Assembly: GCA_029948255.1 (NCBI GenBank)
Contig: JALIZF010001495.1
Location: 62,001 to 126,000 of the forward strand
From: Telmatactis stephensoni
Taxonomy: Eukaryota > Cnidaria > Anthozoa > Actiniaria > Isophelliidae
Length of the DNA stretch: 64,000 nt
Reading direction: 5' to 3'
The position numbers were made by a program, and so were the translations under genes. Shown here piece by piece: positions 44,201 to 54,730 of this stretch. The stretch's first letter is position 1; every line of letters begins with the position of its first letter. The notes under the pieces were generated by a model that did not search any database, was not told where the DNA came from, and saw nothing but the letters and a program-made list of their open reading frames with translations.

Positions 44201-45200
44201 TAAAAGGCACCTGAAAGGTGCATGTATCTACTGCAGAAGTGTTATAGAAATATTTTTGACAATGTGAAATGCATTGGAAAGAAAAACACGAAGAGTGATG
44301 AAGAATTTTATGGAGTTGGACAGGGCAGTTTATTACCTCAAATGTCTTTTTGAAACGTTCGGAAAAACTTGGTAAGTGACATTTAAATGTTTTTACGTCC
44401 ATCAATAGAGACAGCATTCATAGACAGTGTCACAGGTTTTATAAAAGGAATTGCTAGTGTTTGTTTGGCCTAGCTTGCAATCAAGGTCCACATGTTGAGC
44501 TCTTCGTACATACGAAGGCCATTACATTTCCTTAATAGGAGCTCAAATATTGTATAATGAAGTGAGTTATTTGGGGGTTATTTGATAGTTTACATGCAAT
44601 TGCCAAAGGCTCAAACGAGATCGAGACGAACACTTCAATATTGTATTATTACTCAAAAATGGCCTCAAAATTAAATAATGATTGAAAAATTCTCCATAAG
44701 AATAAACCTGACACATTCTATTACAGCTGAGCCTTATCAATTGGCATAAAAACATTGTAAAAAACATCACCAAGATTTTTAACTTGAATTCCTGTCAAAC
44801 TTGTCAACTCGTCAGTCACATGGAACTTCGTACCCACTTCGTGCTTGTCAGTTTTTCCTGAATGTTTCCGAAAGACATTCGGTTGATTCGTACGTCATTT
44901 CGCGCATTTCGTCTTTACTTGTTTGTTCCCGCGTAGTTTCCGAAAATATTCTGACTTTTCTATTGTTAACACATTTTCTGTTGTTAACAAGCATAGAACT
45001 TCGTGTCAGAACTCATGCATGTTCTGGTAAATACCAATATACCGTGAACTTATAATTGGAGTGAAGCATGAAGTATATCCATTTTCAACACGATGACATA
45101 GTATCTACTGCATTCTGCAGTAGATACAAAAATGCAGAGGTAAAGCATATCAGGATGCCTTTATGCAAAACAACTACCTAGAGCAATTTTATAAGGCGAT
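44201..45200. other. No confident gene; includes a 27-bp perfect hairpin
   Basis: At 45,101-45,127, GTATCTACTGCA-TTC-TGCAGTAGATAC forms a perfect 12-bp stem with a 3-base loop. The sequence up to about 44,450 may still be Penelope-derived. Otherwise nothing recognised. Confidence 0.4.
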
Positions 45201-45700
45201 GTGCCAAAAATGCCATTGCAATGTCCAGTTGTGAACATAATCCTTCATAGAACAGCTTCCATGAAAAGGAACAAAATAGTATGTGTCCTACCTTACATTA
45301 GTGCTGCATCAGAAAAGATCAACCAATCACTAAACTTTCATGACATTAAGGTCACCTTCATTCCAGTGTCCAAGTTCAACAACCTCTTCCCTCACCTAAA
45401 GTGACAAACAACAGTACCACCCTCGAGTAACGTAACCTCCACTCACAAGTTTGATGAACTGATGACCAGAGTAGTTTATTGCCAAGTCTGCACACTGCAG
45501 TTTCATGTATGAGCACACAGAGAACTATCATAAAACAGGAATATCAGTACACAAAACAGCAATTTATGAATTTGAGAAGTTCGTTCAGCATGCAAATGAA
45601 GGTTGTATCTAAACCTGGTCATGGCCATTGCCATACCTACAGTTGTATGCACCCCCCCCTCCCACCCCCCACCCCCAGCATTTTCACTGATTTAGCAATA
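45201..45700 (+). pseudogene. Penelope-like C-terminal remnant
   Basis: The frame from about 45,255 reads KRNKIVCVLPYISAASEKIN, then IKVTFIPVSKFNNLFPHLK. This matches the linker between reverse transcriptase and GIY-YIG endonuclease in Penelope-like proteins (VPY..G.SE.I......IK..F.P...L...). Beyond the stop, further short pieces with Cys (VYCQVCTLQF) may be the degraded endonuclease start. It probably belongs with the fragment at 43.8-44.1 kb. A C-rich run (CACCCCCCCCTCCC) follows at 45,650. Confidence 0.45.
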
Positions 45701-46233
45701 CTACCTTGTTGAGGCCATACCCTCAACAATGTTTGTGTTTTTCCCCCCATGGCGTCCCACGTGTGTTTGCTAACCAGCTAACCTTGTGGTTGTTGTTTGT
45801 GCATGCATGGATGTGTTTTGTGACCAGTATGAATTTGTTTATTGCTTTGCTTCCTTGCATTTCGTTTACGTATTAAACACCATGTTATTCTAGGATTTTA
45901 CTTTTGTTTACTCTTTGTTTGTGTCCATGTGTAAATCCTTTTGATGATCAAGAATTACACTAAACTTCTGACACACTTGTTCGTGAATCAACAAACCACC
46001 ATTACATACTGTTCAATTATCAGCAGAAAAGAAATATTTCATTGTACACCACAGCTTTTATTTGAGAAAAATATACCTTTCTAGTAAAGCAAAAACTACA
46101 CTTTGCTCATTAAATAGCTCCCAAAAGTAAAGTGATATGACTTTCTAACCATCTTTGCCTTGTGTCAAATCTTTACTTTGAGTATTGACAAAACCCCACA
46201 AAATTGTGGAAGAAACATTTAATTATACAATTA
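45701..46233. other. No gene seen
   Basis: Flank of the Tc1-BEN element; no features recognised. Confidence 0.45.
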
Positions 46234-46279
46234 CAGTACCGCTCAAAAGTCTTTTAACATCGTCGCGCGCGATTTCTGA

Positions 46280-46425
46280 GTGTAGTTTGCGTGTAGTTTG
46301 CGTGTAGTTTGCGTGTAGTATTACACGCACTCTGAGTGTAGTACACTCACTACTGCTCAAGTACACGCACAGTTATATCAGAGTTATAGCAGAGACTACA
46401 CGCAGGTTGAGTGTACTTGACAACA
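46280..46425. repeat. Left subterminal GTGTAG array
   Basis: TGAGTGTAGTTTGCGTGTAG and three further copies in direct tandem, then inverted forms (TACACGCA, TACACTCA, CTACACGCAG). About ten sites in 145 bp. The same motif array lies inside the right end, suggesting binding sites for the transposase or the BEN protein. Confidence 0.8.
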
Positions 46426-47004
46426 TTCTTACATTTGTAGCGATTTTCGAAATAATGCGAAATCTGACCTCCAAACAGTCCGTTGGAATTTGGAACAATC
46501 AACCCCAAAAAATACTCATAAAGATCCCTAAAAACATACCAAATGACATAATATGATCTTTAAACGATCTGTAAAAGCTAAATATGATTTTGGTATACCA
46601 GTAAGTTAAATATTCTTGTGTCATTTTTAACCTTGATATAGTAGTTCTAAACGGAGGGCAAACGTGCAATAAACACCCGATCGATCGTTAGACATTCGAT
46701 TATAATTTACATAAACAAACAACTCAACAAATGCTTTACATCTGAAATCACACTTTATTGGTCTGTAAATACAGTTTCTAAGTAGTCTTAAGAATAAATA
46801 AGTAGTAGTTTTCAATAAACAAAATGATTTTCATCAAACTGTGAAGTTTAATACTAAGCTAATATTTACTGATACTAATTCCGTTGTTTCCTTTTGTCGA
46901 ATTTCAACTCAGTACTACTTCTATTTCACAGTCCGATGAAAATCACTCTATGATAAATATTATTAAATTCTACAGTCATTTACAAATTACAGTTAATAAC
47001 ATTC

Positions 47005-48468
47005 TTAATAACCCGAAGCCCTCCCTTCCCTTTCAATTACTGCTGGCACCACTTTCTTTAGATGATTGATGTATTTCTTACACTTTTCTACCGTTACTCT
47101 GTTCTCCCAAAAATCCGAGATTCCTTGAACGAGTTCTTCTTTCACCTTTGGCTTTACATTTTTACGCAAAAAAGATTTCAGTTCATGCCATAAGTTTTCA
47201 ATTGGATTTAAATCCGGAGATTCAGCTGGTGTGGGCCAGTAGTTAATCTTCTTCTCCTTGATGAATTCCATTGCGAGTTTGCCTGGAAAAGAACAAAAAG
47301 TGATGTTAAAAACTTTTTAATCCCTGTAAGCGAAGTTTGTAAACTTGCCACGCCAGGCTGTGACCGTAATATAATAGTGCTGTAATGTCTACAAAACACA
47401 CTAAAAAATGCCAGTCGTTAAACCATTGCCACGTTCCCTGTCAAAAGAAAATTGCTCTGTTACGTTCTGTGTTGTTTAAAAGGTGCCCGCTAGCACTAGT
47501 AGTAGTGTATTTTAGTGCAGCTAAATCACCTTAGAAACAAACATAATTAAACGAGAACTGAGATTTAAAATTACTTTTGTGTTTCGGATCGTTGTCTTGT
47601 TGGAACCTGTGTCCATCTGGGTACTTCTCGTCCAAGAAGGGAATCAGCGTGTTTTCTAAAATTTCTTTGACGTAGAAGTGCTTTCTCATGATCCCGGTAA
47701 ATATCAAGATCTCAGTCGGTCCTCGTTTGGATATCCCTGCCCAGACATGAACTTTGTATGGGTGTTTGACAGTTGGTTTCATTTTTGCTGGCTCGCCAAT
47801 TTTTCTGAAGCACAGTTTTCCATGACGCTCCATCCATATGCTTGATTCATCGGTGAACACCACATCTTCGAACTGGTCATTGTCAGCCTGAAGCCGTCTA
47901 GTGAAGTCTAGTCTCTCAATTCTGTTTTTCTCTCTGACTTGCTGGCAGTACTTCGGACCAGTCTTTACCCATCCCAGTTTTCTTCGAGCACGTTTCACTG
48001 TGGCGGCACTAAATCTTCTTCCAAACTGCTGGTACAAAAGCTGAACGAGATCTAAAACACAACCAAATTGCAAAATAAATTATCTGTATAAACATTTGAC
48101 AGTCTTTGTGTCTCACTGGCGAGACAGTAGGCGAGACATGGTATGAGAACGTCGGTACTTTGTGAATGAATGAAAACAGGAATGAAAACAACATAAGATT
48201 ACATACCTGTTGATGTAAGTTCGTCATTTTGATGCATTTGCTCGTCAATGAAATTGAGTTGATCAACTTTCATGACACGTCTCCGTCCTGAACGTTCTTT
48301 CTCTGATAGTGTCTCATTTTTTTCGTAGCGTTTGATTATGGAGCTGACAGTTTGCCGGGTAATTGAAATCCCTTCAGATTTCAGTTCTACAACAATATTT
48401 TTGTAGCTTTTGCCCTTTTGTCGAAGGGATAAAACTCTCAGTTTCGTGTAATTAGAAGTAGACGGCAT
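47005..48468 (-). CDS. Tc1-like DD34E transposase, three exons, intact
   Basis: Minus-strand exons 48,468-48,207, 48,051-47,575 and 47,282-47,005, joined by GT-AG introns (both phase 1), give 338 codons plus stop, the normal length of a Tc1 transposase. Residues about 5-60 form a helix-turn-helix DNA-binding domain. GRRR at about 61-64 is the Tc1 hinge motif. The catalytic triad is D155 (VVFTDES), D240 (QQDNDPKH) and E275 (SPDLNPIENLW), with 34 residues between the last two. It catalyses cut-and-paste transposition at TA. Start chosen at the only Met before the HTH. Two introns are unusual for this family, whose genes are commonly intronless. Confidence 0.92.
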
Positions 48469-48757
48469 CGTTTTCTTTTTCGAAATGAAGTAAGGATAAC
48501 TGGTTAAGCAATTTCTTATTGACCTATTGATCCCACCATCACAATAGAAAAGTTTTAGTTAAAAGGAACAATGTGATTGGTCGCCGTAAAATGCTAATTT
48601 TTTACCCCTGATCCGACCCGAAGGTATAAATGCAAGTGATCATGCATGATTTCATCAGTGTTACTTGTAATGTTAGTTTCATGTGGAACAGCTGGAATAA
48701 AAGCAAATACTTACATGTAATTATATAAACATGATTTATATAAACGAATGGCAGAAT

Positions 48758-48897
48758 AGTGCAGATTTCGTATGAGTGTGAAAAGGCCGCGGCACGGTCG
48801 CTGCGCGGTTACGGCAGAATTTTCGAATGTTTTGATTGGAAACAGCACTAACACGATCACGGCACGGTCCTTTTCACACTCATACGAAATCTGCACT
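48758..48897. mobile_element. Small MITE inside the Tc1-BEN promoter
   Basis: Ends AGTGCAGATTTCGTATGAGT...GAAAAGG and its inverse form arms of about 29 bp. GGCACGGTC occurs near both arms. AAT flanks both sides (48,755-48,757; 48,898-48,900), or a TA duplication if one base is counted otherwise. Non-coding; inserted after the host element formed. Confidence 0.75.
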
Positions 48898-49227
48898 AAT
48901 GAAATTGGCTATTTACAAGTTGACTACTCGCAAGAAAGTCACAAACGGCTATCTACAAAGAAGTAGGATTTATTTGATTTCTTTCCTAGTGGACTTCATT
49001 CCGTCTTCATTCTGCATGTTGAGTCGATAAACAAATGCAAATGCGAACGTAAAAGGAAATACATTTGATTTCAGTAAGGAGTCAACTTACATTGTTAAGT
49101 CCCCGCCCACTTTATTGTGAAAAAAGACCTTTCAACAGCCGCCGTGACAATGAAAACAAAACGTCTTTGTTAAAATCATTTTATTAAAACACGTGTTTTA
49201 CTGTGTTGTGTTGATCCTTCGGTAGGG

Positions 49228-49235
49228 TATAAAAG
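49228..49235 (+). promoter_or_regulatory. TATA box of BEN gene
   Basis: TATAAAAG, 69 bp upstream of the ATG at 49,304, in a suitable position for a core promoter. Confidence 0.5.
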
Positions 49236-49303
49236 ACTGACCAAACAAGTAATTAAACCACTTGATTAGATAACTTCATCAGATCAACTAGAAAATTACG
49301 ATC

Positions 49304-51127
49304 ATGCCTAGTCTACGTGCGCTCACTAAAGTTTATAGTAACGCTTTAGTGTATTTTTTTGATGACAAAAAATTGTCGATCGTACCATCCAAACAAATTG
49401 TTTCTGTGGAAAGTGGATCAAAAAGCACTGTAGGCAGTATTGTCGAAGTGTTGTTTGAGGGGAATCCATATCGCAGCCAAATCTTTGCCGTAAATGGTAA
49501 GTATCGTCCTCAATGGAACTTTTAAAGTTACTGTTTCCTGAAACCAAAATGTGATCACAATATAATAATCATGTTACCTAACTTGAACGACTTTCCTATT
49601 TTCATAGATGACCCAACAGAGCTGTATAAAGTACAACGAGAATTCATCGACGATCCTACAAATGCTGACATGTTTTCCGAGCAGTTACAAAACCAGTCCA
49701 ATCCACAAAAAGAGAAGTCTGCGAAAGGAAAGTCTACAAATAACAAACGTGGTAAGTACAAGGAAATATATTCACTGGTTTCCTTTGTTTTTAAATTTCA
49801 AGACACAGATGACTTTCAAACCTGAATGTGACCGAAATGTTTCTGACATCACTGACTTTAAAATTTGTGATTCGACATCCATAGATGTGTAGGTAGCTGA
49901 ACTAATTTCTGTTTTGTTTTTCTTTCAGTAAAAAGAAAAGGCAAAGAAAATGTACAACCCACAAAGAAAAAGTCAAAGAAGTCAGAGCTCGCTACAGTGG
50001 TGAAGCGTGTTAAGCCACGTGACGTCCATCAGAAGACCGACGTGACCGACGGACAGGAAAAGGCAACCGACCAGCCTACTTCCAAACAACTGACCAACGG
50101 TACTGAACCTACTGTGACTGAAGGGGTGACAAACGAAACTGCAACTCAACGACTGACCAACGGTACTGAAACTACTGCGACTGAACGAGTGACAAACGAA
50201 ACTGCAACTCAACGACTGACCAACGGTACTGAACCTACTGTGACTGAACGAGTGACAAACGAAACTGCAACTCAACGACTGACCAACGGTACTGAAACTA
50301 CTGCGACTGAACGAGTGACAAACGAAACTGCAACTCAACGACTGACCAACGGTACTGAACCTGTGACTGAACGAGTGACAAACGAAACTGCAACTCAACG
50401 ACTGACCAACGGTACTGAAACTACTGCGACTGAACGAGTGACAAACGAAACTGCAACTCAACGACTGACCAACGGCACTGAAACTACTGTGACTGAACGA
50501 GTGACAAACGAAACTGAACAACCAGACATGGACATTGACATACCTATGGACTTTTCATTTGACTTAGATGTGAACACTAACAGTTTACACATTACGCACT
50601 TAATGAACGTTACACCAGACTTGACAGACCTGACAAGTACGCCACAAAACAGACGAGATATCATACCGATATTGCTTGACCTTAAACGACAACAAAAACA
50701 AATGATGGAGAAATTAGATGCTGTGTTGACAGCATGCGGCTACCGAGAGCAAGGCCAACACCATTTCAACAGCAATCGTTCACTGCACTTCCAGCCAATC
50801 CAGCCAAGCCGACCGCCTCTCCACCAAGTCCAAAAGAAGAGAGATTTAACATCAAGCGAACTTTATGAAATGAAGTTGAATGCCACGTCAGTAGGGAACT
50901 TTGCCGTACATTGTGTAAGGAGACTCTTTACAAATGAAGAAGTCGTAGGACGGAATGTAAGCGGCATGAAAGGGAAACAACCTTTAAATCCAGAAACGAT
51001 TGAAATGATCAGGAAATATTGTTTTAGAATGTACACAGTGGCTCCTGGGGAGCAAATGACAACCTGGAAAAAATGTGTTAAATCGATAGACGAATTCTTA
51101 CGAAGACCAATTAAAAGAAGTTTGTAA
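49304..51127 (+). CDS. BEN-domain protein carried by the Tc1 element, three exons, intact
   Basis: Exons 49,304-49,496, 49,608-49,751 and 49,929-51,127 (GT-AG, both phase 1) give exactly 512 codons including the stop (511 aa). Residues 1-65 (LVYFFDDKKLSIVPSKQIV..., VGSIVEVLFEGNPYRSQIFA) look like the Tudor/SH3-like N-terminus seen in some BEN proteins. Lys-rich nuclear-localisation stretches lie at about 95-135. Seven 21-residue repeats (LTNGTEPTVTERVTNETATQR type) span about 167-309. A predicted helix (LLDLKRQQKQMMEKLDAVL) precedes a C-terminal BEN domain at about 434-511 (VRRLFTNEEVVGRNVSG, KQPLNPETIEMIRKYCFRMY). BEN domains bind DNA and recruit chromatin repressors. A role in binding the element's subterminal repeats or in host silencing is inference. 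Confidence 0.85.
50090..50517 (+). repeat. In-frame 63-bp tandem repeats
   Basis: Seven units of 63 bp (one shortened to 60 bp) start CTGACCAACGGTACTGAA and encode L-T-N-G-T-E repeats. Units with P-T-V and T-T-A tend to alternate, so growth by 126-bp doublets is likely. The antisense strand is also open through the array, but only as a by-product. Confidence 0.9.
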
Positions 51128-51144
51128 TGCTATCGTCAATGTAA

Positions 51145-51150
51145 AATAAA
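51145..51150 (+). terminator. Poly(A) signal of BEN gene
   Basis: AATAAA 18 bp after the stop codon at 51,127. Confidence 0.6.
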
Positions 51151-51371
51151 AATGTATATATATAATACCATGTTATCGCTTGTGATAAATAAGGTAATTT
51201 GTGTTTTTAAACTACAGTAGGTTCGATTTCCCAAATCCAGCTGCTGATTCCGATTAAAATCCTCGCCCAAATCAGGAAGTTATGGATGTCTCGAAATCGA
51301 TCCTACAATGCAAGTAAAAACACAATACTATCAGATCAGTGAAATAAGTGCGCGAATGAATAAAAAAACTG

Positions 51372-51780
51372 CATGGCATTTCTTGAGATGAAAATCGGGT
51401 TTACAGTACGAGTCAGTTTTATGAATCAAGGAATTTTATGAACAGTATAATTTTCTAAAGTCTAAGTCAAAACACGACTTAGAGACACTCGGGCGATTAT
51501 TATTCAGCTCTGGTTGTAGATTTCAGGACCGATAAGCGGCACCAGATACGGTACATAATGTAAACAAATAATTTTTTTGTTATATCTACATGTACTTTTA
51601 CTAGCACAAGCATGATTAGAATTCACATAAATGTTATGTTACAGAACTTTGAGATGTTCTTGTAACCATGAGGCGATTAAAAGTCATGATTACATGGCAT
51701 TTCTTGAGATGAAAATCGGGTTTATAGTACGAGTCCGTTTTTAATACGAATCAAGGAATTTTATGAACAGTATAGTTTTC
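51372..51780. repeat. Direct repeat of about 85 bp inside the element
   Basis: ATGGCATTTCTTGAGATGAA...GGAATTTTATGAACAGTATA is present at about 51,373-51,455 and 51,695-51,776, about 322 bp apart, with few differences. Non-coding right part of the Tc1-BEN element. Confidence 0.8.
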
Positions 51781-51899
51781 TTCGCACTTTGTTTTGCTTA
51801 TCTCATCACCAAAATAATAATGAATAAGTAAAGAAGGATTTCAATTTCGAAGTCGGCCATAAAAACACTGCATCAAGACTGGCACGATCTTTCGTAAAG

Positions 51900-52075
51900 T
51901 TTTGAACTACACGCACTGAGCGTGTAAAAAGTTCAATCAACCATATGATAAGTTTCAACAGCGATTTAACTACACTCACAATGCGTGTAGTTTTGCGTGT
52001 AGCTTGAGTGTAGTCTGAGTGTAGTTCTGAGCGTGGGTTGCGTGTAGTTTGAGTGTAGTTTGGGTGTAATCGCGC
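51900..52075. repeat. Right subterminal GTGTAG array
   Basis: About ten copies of GTGTAG/CTACAC-type units (for example GCGTGTAGTTTTGCGTGTAG and GAGTGTAGTTTGGGTG) in both orientations next to the right inverted repeat, mirroring the left array. Confidence 0.8.
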
Positions 52076-52120
52076 AAAATACACGGAAAAAATGTTAAAA
52101 GACTTTTGAGCGGTACTGTA

Positions 52121-53869
52121 ATAGCCACTTACCAAAATGTTAAAGCATAGCCTTTATGATGATATTTGGATTCGTGATATTTATAAAATGCTTGTAAATT
52201 CTACAAAGCTGTAGATAAATAACAAGGTTTTAAAATGTGTATGCAAAACTTAGCCTGTGTGCAGCTGTTTCCCATCCCTCTCCCCTAGGGGAAAAATTGG
52301 GGAGGGAACGTCTGTGAAATGGCATTCTTAATCGTGTTCCAGGTCATGTGACATTCTCAAGATTTTGAGAACAAATCTGGTTGGTTGTTATTGTTTTGTT
52401 GATCGAATTTCAACAAACCAGAGCTAAAACAAGTACTATTTTACTGCTAAATTCTCTATTTACATTGAAAATATATCACAAAAAACATTCCTGGGCATGA
52501 CAATTTCACTCCTGGAGGTCACAGCCGTGCTAGGACTGGCTCCTGATTGTCTATTGCTTCAGATCAAGGATCACTTCATGTACAATAAATAAAATTCTAA
52601 CTTTAAATCTCTCATTATATTCTATCTGAAGTATTAGTTACTGCCTCAATATACGTCTCAAAGTATACAGTCAGTCGATTACAAGATGTGAAACTTAATA
52701 AAAAGCTAAGCCGTAGATGCACTGATTTCTTACCGAGTTATAAATTAAAGAATCATAGCTGAGGCGACATGAATTTTAAAATTTGGAATTTGCAATCCAC
52801 GAGTTAAAAATCAGTTAGCTGAAGGACAGCGAGAAAATCAGTTTTGTTTTTGTTTGAATTATTTGTAGGAGAGGAAATGTGCAGAAGTTCGGACGAAAAA
52901 AAATCAAAAACAACTCATGAAGTTTAGCGTGGTGACTGTTCAAACGAGGAAAAACTTGCATCGACTCGCGTTCTCGTTTGAACGGGGCCTACGACGACAC
53001 ACTGCGTTTTGTTAGCTTACCAGCAGTAAGTCGCTTTGAGGTTAAATAAAAAATTCCACCGAGTTTAGGGCTTATCTAAGTGAGACAATAAAACCGAAAA
53101 AAACTTAAGTACAGTTAACAAATTCGCCACAAGATTCTGTAATCGTTTCCCGCCATAACACTTCGAGTCATGATCATAAATCGGTAAAAGGATAGCTGTT
53201 TAGCAAGGTCGGTATGGTAAAAATAGCGAAGTTCATACAAAGACTCAAAACTACAGACATATTAACATTGATTTACCTCGAGTTTCCTGTGAAAGCTCGT
53301 TGAAAATGTAGATAAACATGCAGTCTTTCAACTTGAACACAAGCTCTACAACAACAACCTCCTCCAACGATGAGTCACGTGTAAAGTCACATGGTTTGAC
53401 TATCCCAGAGTGCTTTGTTGACAACAGAACAAAGGAAGCCCAAATGCTGTTCAGTGCTCTTTTACTGTGGATCGAAAACTTAGAAGCAAGGAGAAGGTGG
53501 ATTTTCAAGTTTCTTTAGTTCCTTGTTAATTAATAAAAGCTGGTGAAGTTTTATTCATTTTTCGGACAAAAATGAGGTATTTCAACAAAATGTGGCGTCA
53601 CATTTGGTCTTCCTGTTTGATACCGCAGCCGCAGTTTGTGTTCATATGAAATGCTTACAGTAATCAAATTTTCGGCACAAAATTCGATGACTTAAAATCA
53701 CAGTTCAGGCAATATCTAAGAATTTGTTTTTTTGACAAAACTAGCTTGTACTGTGCAAAAAGGTCAACCTGTGTGATTTTGGTTTTGGAGCAAAAAAACA
53801 GAATTTAAGGTGGCTCGAAATAGTTATCTAGTGAACACAATTCCACTTTTCATTTTAGGAAATATTACA
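52121..53869. other. No confident gene
   Basis: Two overlapping ORFs at about 53,251-53,518 on opposite strands (66 and 85 codons) have no recognisable relatives. Nothing else seen. Confidence 0.4.
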
Positions 53870-54215
53870 CTTCTTGAAAACTAGGGGGGACTCCGTTGTG
53901 AAAGAACCGGGTATGCTCGTCGGAAATTTTAAAAATAGCCCCAAAAAGGTATCGGAAGTCTTTTTGAAAGGGCGTGGCCGGACGATTTTTAACAGCGATA
54001 ACAAGGTAATGGACATTATTATTATGAACACAAAATTGGATGGTCGACATATTTTTGTTGGGCAAATTTCTTCCATTTGAGAACAAGATGATAAGCGATG
54101 GGCTCTTTTGATACCCTAAAAGAAACCAAGAAATGCTAAAACTCTAAACTTCAATTTTAACACCCTAAAAGATACTATATTTTTACCCCTAAGAGATACA
54201 GTCACACACAAATTT
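53870..54215. repeat. Diverged copy of the TATCTTTTAGGG family
   Basis: AGGGGGGACTCCGTTGTGAAAG..., then CGTCGGAAATTTTAAAAATA and GGGCGTGGCC parallel the inverted right end of the element at 0.4-1.7 kb. The CCCTAAAAGATAC motif recurs three times near 54,112-54,205. Only fragments of one or both ends remain. Confidence 0.55.
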
Positions 54216-54339
54216 GTGTCACGAAAGTTGGGTCCCGTCCATCGTCCATTGTCCATGAGTCCAGATTTTAGAATATGCCGGTCCAGTGACCACTAGAGGA
54301 AGGATTGAGAACTGGTTGCTACAATCAATAGGCGTAGTG

Positions 54340-54730
54340 CCAGACTTACTGCGGTTTTCGATTTCTGCGATATCTGACCTTCAAACAGTCCGTTGGAATT
54401 TGGTTATTCGCTTCTGCCCACGAAAACAAAAACTATAAAATTAAGCTAAGGGCCCGTTCACATGAGAGATGGTGGCCCTATGTTGTAGGGATAACTCTTT
54501 TGTTTTGTGTCCCTCAGGAAAAAGAAAACAAAACAGTTATCCCTACAATATAAGGGCACCCTCTCTCATGTAAACGGGCCCCAAACGTACCTAAAATTCT
54601 ACCAAATACGCGGTACGGTCTTTAAATGATATAAAAGTTATACTGTCATTTTGGTATTAATCTTTCCTCGTAGTAGTGATTTTTACCTTTGATCGACAGA
54701 AGCAAAAACGCTAATTAGCGGTTGGTGTTT
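54340..54730. repeat. Relic related to the left part of the Tc1-BEN element
   Basis: ATCTGACC(T/C)(T/C)CAAACAGTCCGTTGG-AATTTGG and the following ACCAAAT...TCTTTAAA-GAT...TTTTGGTAT pattern are shared with 46,438-46,605. The copy is interrupted by a GGGCCC-ended MITE. It shows that an older family member existed here. Confidence 0.5.
54450..54582. mobile_element. GGGCCC-ended MITE
   Basis: GGGCCCGTTCACATGAGAGA at the left and TCTCATGTAAACGGGCCC at the right, with internal CCCTACAATATAAGGGC pairing to the other side. 133 bp, non-coding, inserted into the Tc1-BEN relic. Confidence 0.75.

Larger units (their letters stand above)
48469..49303. promoter_or_regulatory. Shared divergent promoter region
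   Basis: 835 bp separate the two divergent start codons of the element. A TATA-like TATAAAAG lies at 49,228-49,235, about 70 bp before the BEN gene start. A plus-strand TATAAA lies at about 48,624. A 140-bp MITE has inserted at 48,758-48,897. Confidence 0.5.
46234..52118. mobile_element. Tc1/mariner-type element carrying a BEN-domain gene (5.9 kb)
   Basis: Terminal inverted repeats of at least 27 bp are identical (CAGTACCGCTCAAAAG..., 46,234-46,260 and 52,092-52,118). Each is bordered by TA (46,232-46,233; 52,119-52,120). Just inside are arrays of GTGTAGTTTGMGTGTAG-type repeats. The element encodes a complete DD34E transposase on the minus strand (47,005-48,468) and a complete BEN-domain protein on the plus strand (49,304-51,127), divergently arranged. 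Size is several times that of ordinary Tc1 elements (about 1.3-2 kb). Intact ends and both open genes suggest recent activity. Confidence 0.9.

Noticed and set aside
50090..50517. Regular 63-bp repeats that could be mistaken for a CRISPR-like array
   Set aside because: The units are in direct tandem without unique spacers and lie in frame inside a coding exon of a eukaryotic gene.
49982..50521. Long antisense ORF (179 codons, Ser/Phe/Cys-rich repeats)
   Set aside because: It is the complement of the repeat array in the BEN gene; periodic composition keeps it open without independent evidence.
53251..53518. Overlapping ORFs near a GAGTCAC-rich stretch
   Set aside because: No recognised domain and both strands equally open.
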